A stretch of 64,000 nt of DNA from an uncultured Blautia sp. Lineage in GTDB: Bacteria; Bacillota; Clostridia; Lachnospirales; Lachnospiraceae. Numbering within the stretch: the first letter of the stretch is position 1; the number at the start of each line of letters is the position of its first letter. The notes under the pieces were generated by a model, which did no database searches, was not told where the DNA came from, and was given only the letters and a program-made list of their open reading frames with translations. The stretch lies in assembly GCA_937900135.1 (NCBI GenBank), contig CALCDJ010000059.1:1-64000 (forward strand), in the 5' to 3' direction. Of the stretch, positions 7,452-13,784 are shown piece after piece. The translations under genes and the position numbers were made by a program.

Positions 7452-9125
7452 ATGAATAAAATGAATCTTCCGGTGGGAATTTCTAATTTTAAGAAAATTA
7501 GAGAAGATGGATACTATTACATTGATAAAACAAATTTAATCCAGAAACTTCTAGTGCCTAAGCCGGCAGAGGTGACATTATTTACCCGCCCTCGCCGTTT
7601 CGGAAAAACACTAGGAATGAATATGCTGGCACATTTCTTTGATATTCGAGAGGATAGCAGGGAACTCTTTCAGGGATTAAAGATAAGTGAAAATCGCGAA
7701 CTGTGCGAAATTTGGATGAATCAGTATCCGGTGGTGCTGCTGTCTTTTAAGAATGTGGACGGCTTGGAGTTTGAAACCGCATATGGAAAACTGGAATCGG
7801 TAATAGCGGAATTATATAAAAGTCATTATTATCTCAAAGACAGTGAAAAACTGAATGAATTTGATAAGGACATTTTTTGCAGAATAGCCGCAAAAAAGGC
7901 AGATACGGAAGAAGTGATGAACAGTTTATTTAAACTTACCCATATGCTGAATCTTTATTATGGAAAGCCAGTAATCCTTCTTTTAGATGAATACGATGTT
8001 CCCGCTGCCAAGGCAAATGTCAATGGCTACTATGAGCAGATGCTTGATATGATAAGGGGAATTCTGGGAGCTGCTCTGAAAGACAATACATTTCTTAAAT
8101 TTGCGATTGTAACCGGATGCCTTTGGATTACGAAGGAAAGTATCTTTACAGGACTGAATAACTTTACGATGGACACAATTCAGGACAGTCGATATGATGA
8201 ATTTTTTGGCTTTACTCAGGCAGAAGTAGACAAGCTTTTGGAAGATGCCAGTCTGATTCTTCACGCGGAGGAAATAAAAGAGTGGTATGATGGATATCGT
8301 TTTGGGGATATGGAAGTATATTGTCCGTGGGATGTGGTAAATCATGTGGATAATCTGCTGCAGAACCCGGAAATTAAACCGATTGGTTATTGGAAAAATT
8401 CTAGTGACAATGCGATTATCCGTTCATTTATCGACTATTCTGGGATGGCGATTACGCAGAAATTTGAAACGCTGTTGTCCGGAGGGTATATCATCGAAAA
8501 TATTCAGGAGGATATTACCTATAATTATCTGCATTCCTCAGAGGAAAATCTTTGGAGTATCCTTTATTTTACAGGGTACCTGACAAGAGTATCTGATGGA
8601 GAAGTGGATAAGGAGTTGGCTAGGGGTTACTATGCATTGAAGCTTCCGAATAAAGAAATTAAAGAGATATTTGAAACCACGATTAAAAAGTGGTTTACCG
8701 AGAGTGCACAACAGATGGACAGGAAAGTGTTGTTTGCATCAATCTGGAACGGAGACGATAAGAAGGCAACAGCAGAAATTTCCAGACTGCTTCGTCGGAC
8801 GATTAGCTATTATGATTACAGAGAAGACTTTTATCATGCTTTCTTTGCAGGAATTTTCGCTGGGGCAGGATATGTGGTACAGTCCAATAAAGCGCATGGG
8901 GAAGGTCGCAGCGACATTATTGTGCAGGACTACGCAGGAGATCGTCTGGCTGTATTTGGGGTTAAGTATTCAAGAAAGTTGGAAGATTTGGAAGCAGACT
9001 GTGAAAAAGCAATCGCACAGATTGATGAAAAAATGTATGCGGAGGAATTTCAGGATACTTATGCGCAGGTGATCTGCTACGGCATTGCGTTTTATAAAAA
9101 ACGGTGTAAGATTTTGAAAAAATAA
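7452..9125 (+). CDS. AAA-ATPase-like / PD-(D/E)XK-domain protein (DUF1703 type), copy B, nuclease Glu lost
   Basis: This full-length 557-residue paralogue has P-loop RPRRFGKT near residue 48 and Walker B ILLLDEYD near 177. In the C-terminal PD-(D/E)XK domain the GRSDII strand is kept, but the catalytic E-x-K of copy A (IEAK) reads FGVK, so the metal-binding Glu is Gly. ATP binding may persist while nuclease activity is probably gone. The sequence is clearly diverged from copy A throughout, so it is an older paralogue rather than a recent duplicate. The start at 7452 follows GGAAGGAG; ATG 7461 is an alternative. The next locus is a third, broken copy. Confidence 0.83.
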   Translation: MNKMNLPVGISNFKKIREDGYYYIDKTNLIQKLLVPKPAEVTLFTRPRRFGKTLGMNMLAHFFDIREDSRELFQGLKISENRELCEIWMNQYPVVLLSFKNVDGLEFETAYGKLESVIAELYKSHYYLKDSEKLNEFDKDIFCRIAAKKADTEEVMNSLFKLTHMLNLYYGKPVILLLDEYDVPAAKANVNGYYEQMLDMIRGILGAALKDNTFLKFAIVTGCLWITKESIFTGLNNFTMDTIQDSRYDEFFGFTQAEVDKLLEDASLILHAEEIKEWYDGYRFGDMEVYCPWDVVNHVDNLLQNPEIKPIGYWKNSSDNAIIRSFIDYSGMAITQKFETLLSGGYIIENIQEDITYNYLHSSEENLWSILYFTGYLTRVSDGEVDKELARGYYALKLPNKEIKEIFETTIKKWFTESAQQMDRKVLFASIWNGDDKKATAEISRLLRRTISYYDYREDFYHAFFAGIFAGAGYVVQSNKAHGEGRSDIIVQDYAGDRLAVFGVKYSRKLEDLEADCEKAIAQIDEKMYAEEFQDTYAQVICYGIAFYKKRCKILKK

Positions 9126-9187
9126 AAATGTAGTCAAAAAACCAAAAACGATAATTGAAACAGTTTTTATGGGATGGCATACGACAT

Positions 9188-10488
9188 ATGAAAGAGATTT
9201 ATGTACCTGTAGGGACGTGAGATTTTAGAGAGATAAGGAAAGAAGAATATTACTATATAGACAAAACCGGATTGATCAAATCAGAGGAAGCAAGCTCCGG
9301 TCATATCAGCCGTTCCCTTCTTGTTTTAACGCATATGTTACAGGATTACTATAAAAAGCCCGTGATTTTATTGATCGATGAATACGATGTACCTGTGGCA
9401 AAAGCAAGTGAGAACGGATATTATAGAGAAATGTTGGATGTGATCCGGAATATTCTCAGCACGGTATTAAAAGATAATACAGCTCTTAAATTTGCTGTAG
9501 TGACAGGTTGTTTGAGGATTACGAAAGAAAGTATTTTCACAGGTGTGAATAATTTTACAACAGATACGATTTCAGACAGACGCTATGATGAATATTTTGG
9601 TTTTACACATGAAGAGGTAGAACAACTTCTAAAGGATGCAGAACTGGAAGATAAATTTGAACTGGTGCAGCAATGGTATGATGGCTATCATTTTGGAGAT
9701 ATGGATATCTATTGCCCATGGGACGTACTAAATTATGTGAATAAGGCAATGATACAGGGAACGGTGCAGCCGGAGAATTTCTGGGAAAATACAAGTGGAA
9801 ATGCCATCATCAGACAATTTCTTGAGAGAACAGAATATGATATAACAGAAAAATTTGAAATCCTTTTGGATGGTGGTTATATAAAAGAAGAAATCAGCGA
9901 GACTCTGACATATGACGTTATTTATTCCTCAGAGAAAAACCTCTGGAGTCTTCTTTATATGACAGGCTACCTTACAAAGGTGGAAACGGAGAAGTTGTTG
10001 TCAGAAGAAAAACCAGAGCTTCCGAAGATATTTCTTCAGATACCAAATGCAGAGGTCATGGATATTTTTCGTAAGAGTGTTTTGGAATGGTTTTATGATA
10101 AATCCATTAACAGTGACAGACGGGAGCTTTTTGAAGCCTTGTGGAACGGAAATACCAGTAAGCTAACGGAATTGCTTTCGGATTTGCTGTTTGATACCAT
10201 TAGCTTCCATGATTATGCAGAAAGCTTCTATCATGCTTTTGTAACAGGATTGGTTGCCAGTGCTGGGTGCCCAATTATGAAAATGGGCTTGGCAGGTCAG
10301 ACATTGTGATTAAAGATCGTCGAAACCGAAGGGCTGTTGTGATCGAGGTGAAAATTGCTTCTTCCGAAGAAAAAATGGAGGCAGAATGTCAAAAGGTGAT
10401 AACGCAGATGGAAGAAAATCAGTATGTCAGGAAGATTGAGTGGAGTGGATTCCGAAAGGTAGTCCGATATGGAAATCGTTTTTTTTGA
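9188..10488 (+). pseudogene. Broken DUF1703-type gene, copy C
   Basis: The sequence starts like copy A (ATG 9188, same first codons), but a TCA codon has become TGA at 9218-9220. A 345-bp in-frame deletion then removes the P-loop; it corresponds to loss between two copies of gattgatcaaa that in copy A lie at 4410-4420 and 4755-4765. Bases 9272-10309 read on as an open frame. Near 10268 a net loss of about 10 bp shifts the frame relative to copy A, and the last codons around 10473-10488 are also altered. The E-x-K motif (IEVK) survives out of frame. Four lesions make this a pseudogene. Any product from TTG 9272 would lack ATP binding. Confidence 0.88.
9299..9723 (+). repeat. About 425-bp tract apparently identical to DUF1703 copy A
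   Basis: By direct comparison this stretch of pseudogene C matches copy A (about 4784-5208) with no differences seen. Just downstream (from 9724) mismatches become frequent. The sharp border suggests gene conversion or a recombinant duplication rather than uniform divergence. It is also a substrate for recombination that would delete about 4.5 kb. Confidence 0.7.
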
Positions 10489-10563
10489 TTGGTAATCTTT
10501 CCATGGACTAAAATAAATAATATAAAAATATTTGTAGATATTAGTATAAAATGACATATATTA

Positions 10564-10593
10564 TTGTTAAAAAATATTAAAAAATGATAAAAT
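10564..10593 (+). promoter_or_regulatory. Predicted promoter for the beta-helix protein
   Basis: TTGTTA (10564-10569), an 18-bp spacer and TAAAAT (10588-10593) lie in very AT-rich DNA about 85 bp ahead of the gene. Confidence 0.4.
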
Positions 10594-10678
10594 GTACTTA
10601 GATACTCTTGGAAATCCAAAAAAATCATCATCTTTTGGTGAATTTTAGGGTAAAAATACAAAAAAGGAGAAAAAACGT

Positions 10679-11725
10679 ATGAAAAACAAGTTAGGAAAAG
10701 TATTAAAGGCAATGTTGCTAACATTAACATTTGTTCTCATGTGCAGCATAAATGTCTCCGCAGCCAGTGGACAAGCATCTATTGGAAAAAAGAATTATTC
10801 GACTGTACAGAAAGCTCTATCAGCAGTAAAAAATGGTCAGACAATCAAACTGAATAAGAATGTTACAGTGAAGACCACTCTTATATCTAAAAAGAAGGTA
10901 ACCTATACCCTTGATCTGAACAAACACAAAATTATTTCAAAGGTGCCGGATGTAAGTAAAGGAAGCTTTGATATAAGAGCAGGAAAAGTAACATTTGCAA
11001 ATGGAACGTTAACAGGACCTGTGCTTGTACAGGAAGGAGCTGCTTTAACGATAAAAAGTGGAAATTATGAGCAGATTGCGAATGCAGGTAAAACAACCAT
11101 TATCAATGGAAATGTTGTAAGCAAAAAATATCCTACACTATGTAATTATGATGGAACATTACTAATCAAAAAAGCAAATGTAAAATCTGCGTCTAATTGT
11201 GTTTATGCTGTAGAAGGAACTGTAACAATCAACAGTGGAACATTCCGCAATTATAATGATTCCACTTCCTATCCAATCATTTATTCAAAGAAGGCAACTG
11301 TGAATTTAAAAGGTGGAAAGTATGTTCATACATATTGTAGAGAATTTATACCTGCTATTATCTACAATGAGAAGGGCAAGGTCACAATTTCTGGAGGGTA
11401 TTATGGTGGAACATGTGCAGCTATCAATAACCAAGCTACCATGACAATTAAAGGCGGAACATTCTTTTCTGAAAACTCCAATATTCTGGGGTGTGGAGCA
11501 AAAAGTACAACTGTAATTACAGGAGGGAAATTCATGGGAGGCGCTGCATGGTCTATAATTAATGTAGAAGCGGGAAGAAAGAAATTCTCGATGACAGGAG
11601 GAACGGTTCAGACACATGATGTACCGTTTGTGATTCTTTGCTATGGAGATAAGAAAAATGTGACATTTGATAAGAAAAAAGTTAAAATTATCGGTAAGTG
11701 CAATGAATACGTATCTGTGTATTAA
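10679..11725 (+). CDS. Secreted right-handed beta-helix repeat protein
   Basis: The N-terminus is a signal peptide: basic start, hydrophobic core LLTLTFVLMC, likely cleavage after VSA around residue 28. The mature part consists of imperfect repeats of about 22-27 residues. These end in turns such as TINSGTF, NLKGGKY, TISGGYY, TIKGGTF, VITGGKF and SMTGGTV, the pattern of pectate-lyase-like parallel beta-helices. Such proteins are often surface adhesins or polysaccharide-binding proteins; no catalytic residues are evident. There is no sortase motif or C-terminal anchor, so it is probably released or bound non-covalently. An AAGGAG ribosome site precedes the ATG. It sits alone between a pseudogene and a terminator. 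Confidence 0.72.
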   Translation: MKNKLGKVLKAMLLTLTFVLMCSINVSAASGQASIGKKNYSTVQKALSAVKNGQTIKLNKNVTVKTTLISKKKVTYTLDLNKHKIISKVPDVSKGSFDIRAGKVTFANGTLTGPVLVQEGAALTIKSGNYEQIANAGKTTIINGNVVSKKYPTLCNYDGTLLIKKANVKSASNCVYAVEGTVTINSGTFRNYNDSTSYPIIYSKKATVNLKGGKYVHTYCREFIPAIIYNEKGKVTISGGYYGGTCAAINNQATMTIKGGTFFSENSNILGCGAKSTTVITGGKFMGGAAWSIINVEAGRKKFSMTGGTVQTHDVPFVILCYGDKKNVTFDKKKVKIIGKCNEYVSVY

Positions 11726-11728
11726 AAA

Positions 11729-11760
11729 TGAGACCGTCTCAAGTTTTGTGTAAATTGAAA
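11729..11760. other. Possible insertion-sequence end remnant
   Basis: The palindrome TGAGAC-C-GTCTCA (11729-11741) is followed by aagttttgtgtaaa. This resembles the TTGTGTAAA-containing terminal inverted repeats of IS256-family elements. No transposase or partner end is present in the window, so at most this is a solo end. Family resemblance is from memory and weak. Confidence 0.25.
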
Positions 11761-11791
11761 AACTGATATAAGATATGTCGTTAGTTATTTG

Positions 11792-11827
11792 GGGCAGAGC
11801 CGATTTTTTGAGGTTCTGCCCTTGCTT
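11792..11827 (+). terminator. Terminator hairpin after the beta-helix gene
   Basis: GGGCAGAGCC (11792-11801) pairs with GGTTCTGCCC (11812-11821), one G-U pair included, followed by ttgcttt. It separates the plus-strand beta-helix gene from the convergent SleC-like gene. Confidence 0.6.
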
Positions 11828-11844
11828 TTGGATACTCCTTCTTT

Positions 11845-13128
11845 TTACCGTAATTCTGCAATTCGGCTTACTGCTACATAAATCTCCTGTATTTTGTACC
11901 AGGTGGCATAATCTGTCACCCCTGTTTCTGAAAGCCCAAAAACATCCTGAAATTCTTTTACTGCCTCCTTGGTTCGTTTTCCGTAGATTCCATCGGCCGC
12001 AATCTTGGGAATGGCGGGATACGCCTGAGAAATCACATTTAACTGCTCCTGCATCTGCCGCACCTTTTCTCCTGTTGCCCCCAAATCCAGATCGTAACCA
12101 GGCCAGGAAGAAGGAATCCCGGATATCTCTTCTGCCACATTGATATAAATATCGTTTCCATAAAAATTCCGCAAAATCTCAATGGCAGAATACCCCTGAT
12201 CTCCAAGGGCTTTGCTGCCCCACTGTGTCATCCATCCCCGGTCCAAACACTGCACCTGTCTTCCGTCACAATACTGAGTCAGGATGGGCTGACGCACATT
12301 TGGTCTGGAAAGATAGTTTTCAAAAAGTTCATCCACGATTCTGGATATACTGTCAAAAACATTTCGTCCCCGCATCCACTTATGGTCATACGCGGTGGAT
12401 GAAGTGATGGTAAAGTCATAGCCTTTGTTCCGGTACCATTCCGTGTAAACCCGATTCAGGGTGAAGGACATGATTGCAAGCACATTCGCCCGTATGGTAT
12501 CGTCTGGCCAGGTAGCATAAATCTCACTGCTGGCCACATTTTTGATGTAATCACGGTAACGAACGTAATAATCTGGCGCAGAATCATCCCGAAAAGGCCC
12601 GTCATGCACTATCACATATTCCGGGATTACCACACGGCTCAGTACAATCTCTCCGGTTTCCGTTACCGGCTTAATCTCTGCTTCTTGGATTTTAGGAGGA
12701 TACTGTCCGAACAATGTATGAGGCGGAATTACAATCCGCTGAAACTGCAGGCCATTTTCTGTTACAGGATTCATTACCACCGGCTGCTGCGCCAGCACCT
12801 GCGGCAGTACATTCGTTCCTGCCACCTCTTCATCCTCAAATCCTTCTGCCTGTACCTGTACCGTATATTCTGCGTAAGGCTGTTCCTCTGCCGGCTCCAT
12901 ACTGTATTCCAACGGCGGTGTTTTCAGATTCAAAACCGGCGTCCGCCCGGAACTGTCTGTACGCAGTTCTTCAATTACACTTCCCGGTTCTCCGGTATAA
13001 GAAATACGTACCAGGGCATTTTCCACTGGTCTGTTATCCGCTCCATTTTGCACTGCAATCTGAAGGGTTCCCTCATCCACCTGCTGTGTCTGCATGTTTT
13101 TCTTTACATATGACTGATATCTTCCCAT
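11845..13128 (-). CDS. sleC: SleC-like spore cortex-lytic protein with peptidoglycan-binding domain
   Basis: The layout matches clostridial SleC, a germination-specific cortex hydrolase made as a zymogen. An N-terminal beta-sandwich pro-region (TLQIAVQNG...NALVRISYTG, about residues 20-110) is followed by the family stretch IPPHTLFGQYPPKI near 130-145. A SpoIID-like catalytic domain comes next (ANVLAIMSFTLNRVY and the TAYDHKW region, about 210-330), then a C-terminal peptidoglycan-binding repeat (GATGEKVRQMQEQL...DGIYGKRTKEAVKEFQ, about 350-410). Length (427 aa) fits the family. In clostridia such enzymes are activated by Csp subtilisin-like proteases; none is encoded here. ATG 13128 is preferred over TTG 13143. 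It implies a spore-forming host. Alternative: a SleC-related sporulation protein with another role. Confidence 0.75.
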   Translation of the reverse strand: MGRYQSYVKKNMQTQQVDEGTLQIAVQNGADNRPVENALVRISYTGEPGSVIEELRTDSSGRTPVLNLKTPPLEYSMEPAEEQPYAEYTVQVQAEGFEDEEVAGTNVLPQVLAQQPVVMNPVTENGLQFQRIVIPPHTLFGQYPPKIQEAEIKPVTETGEIVLSRVVIPEYVIVHDGPFRDDSAPDYYVRYRDYIKNVASSEIYATWPDDTIRANVLAIMSFTLNRVYTEWYRNKGYDFTITSSTAYDHKWMRGRNVFDSISRIVDELFENYLSRPNVRQPILTQYCDGRQVQCLDRGWMTQWGSKALGDQGYSAIEILRNFYGNDIYINVAEEISGIPSSWPGYDLDLGATGEKVRQMQEQLNVISQAYPAIPKIAADGIYGKRTKEAVKEFQDVFGLSETGVTDYATWYKIQEIYVAVSRIAELR

Positions 13129-13345
13129 TTTACTTTCTCTCAAATAGTTCTTAGGGGATTTTATGCGTCTTTCTGTTTTTTTAGAATCGTATGAGTCTGC
13201 TTAGTTTTAAGAAATTTATTTTTCAGTATTTTGATAAAACTTACATTTCCGAGAGGCTTCTGAGATTTTTTACCTACAAAAAAGCGACGAAAGAAGGACC
13301 AAAAAAATCATTTGAAGAAATTTTTGGTTTTTTTGAAAAAAAGTG

Positions 13346-13374
13346 TTGACTTTCGCCAGGACATTTGATATACT
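13346..13374 (+). promoter_or_regulatory. Promoter of tRNA-Leu
   Basis: TTGACT (13346-13351), a 17-bp spacer and TATACT (13369-13374) lie 48 bp before the mature tRNA, a near-consensus housekeeping promoter. Confidence 0.8.
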
Positions 13375-13422
13375 TCAACATGTCGCGAGGGAGAAACGAA
13401 ATAATCCCATGAAATGCGATAT

Positions 13423-13507
13423 GCGGAAGTGTCGGAACTGGCAGACGAGCAAGACTAAGGATCTTGTGAGCAATGCGCTCGTGTGGGTTCAAGTCCCATC
13501 TTCCGCA
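13423..13507 (+). tRNA. tRNA-Leu, anticodon AAG
   Basis: Acceptor arms GCGGAAG/CTTCCGC, D-stem TCG/CGA, anticodon stem CAAGA/TCTTG, a long variable arm (GAGC/GCTC) and T-loop TTCAAGT give a class II tRNA. The anticodon loop CTAAGGA reads AAG, decoding CUU. The discriminator is A and CCA is not encoded. An A at position 34 is unusual in bacteria, where it is normally limited to tRNA-Arg(ACG); it would need deamination to inosine for wobble. Confidence 0.92.
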
Positions 13508-13515
13508 TGAACAAA

Positions 13516-13550
13516 CCCCTGCATCCGATTTGGATACAGGGGCTATTTCT
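13516..13550 (+). terminator. Terminator of tRNA-Leu
   Basis: CCCCTGCATCC (13516-13526) pairs with GGATACAGGGG (13532-13542) with one mismatch, then a T-rich tail. A possible -35 box of the next promoter (TTGGAT, 13530-13535) lies inside it. Confidence 0.75.
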
Positions 13551-13557
13551 TTATAAG
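13530..13557 (+). promoter_or_regulatory. Predicted promoter of the riboswitch transcript
   Basis: TTGGAT (13530-13535), a 16-bp spacer and TATAAG (13552-13557) lie about 50 bp ahead of the aptamer. It overlaps the preceding terminator. Confidence 0.45.
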
Positions 13558-13590
13558 AATAGAAATCGTCTTTAAAGAAGAGACGATATG

Positions 13591-13688
13591 AAAATTGAAA
13601 ATGATATAGGGCAAACCTGACGAAAGTCAGGGACGCAAAGTTAAGTGTCTAAGGTGAAAGCTATGATTGACTGACTGCATTTAAATTT
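13591..13688 (+). promoter_or_regulatory. Cyclic di-GMP-I (GEMM) riboswitch aptamer
   Basis: The conserved core is present: AGGGCAAACC (13608-13617), a P2 stem capped by the GAAA tetraloop (ctgac-gaaa-gtcag), GGGACGCAAAG, and the tetraloop-receptor side CTAAGG...CTATG enclosed by a P3 stem GTTAA (13640-13644)/TTGAC (13667-13671). The G that contacts c-di-GMP (G20 in the Vibrio Vc2 numbering) is retained, arguing against the cGAMP-selective subclass, in which this base is A. A P1 stem can form between about 13592-13603 and 13678-13688. It uses bases that also form the 5' arm of the terminator at 13673-13721, so ligand binding should favour read-through (ON switch; inferred). The controlled gene is itself a c-di-GMP protein. 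Confidence 0.92.
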
Positions 13689-13721
13689 ACGTGTTGAATT
13701 TAAGTGCAGTCTCTTTTTTTT
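13673..13721 (+). terminator. Riboswitch expression-platform terminator
   Basis: GACTGCATTTAAATT (13673-13687) pairs over 15 bp, with one G-U pair, with AATTTAAGTGCAGTC (13697-13711), followed by TCTTTTTTTT. Its 5' arm overlaps the 3' side of aptamer P1, making the two folds mutually exclusive. Confidence 0.85.
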
Positions 13722-13784
13722 CACAAAAAACTTGTAGATGGCGGATAAGAGAAAGCCTTGATTCTTTAGGAAGAGGAAGAAAAA

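Noticed and set aside
4328..10488. DUF1703 cluster as a new anti-phage or toxin system
   Set aside because: The family is abundant in gut bacteria and an ATPase plus nuclease is suggestive, but no immunity partner, defence neighbours or target signal is visible; decay of copies argues against strong selection here.
12604..13154. Two plus-strand frames opposite the SleC-like gene
   Set aside because: Both overlap a gene with clear domain matches and lack ribosome sites.
13299..13340. A/T-rich inverted repeat (accaaaaa...tttttggt) before tRNA-Leu
   Set aside because: Composition alone explains it; it does not follow a gene on the plus strand.
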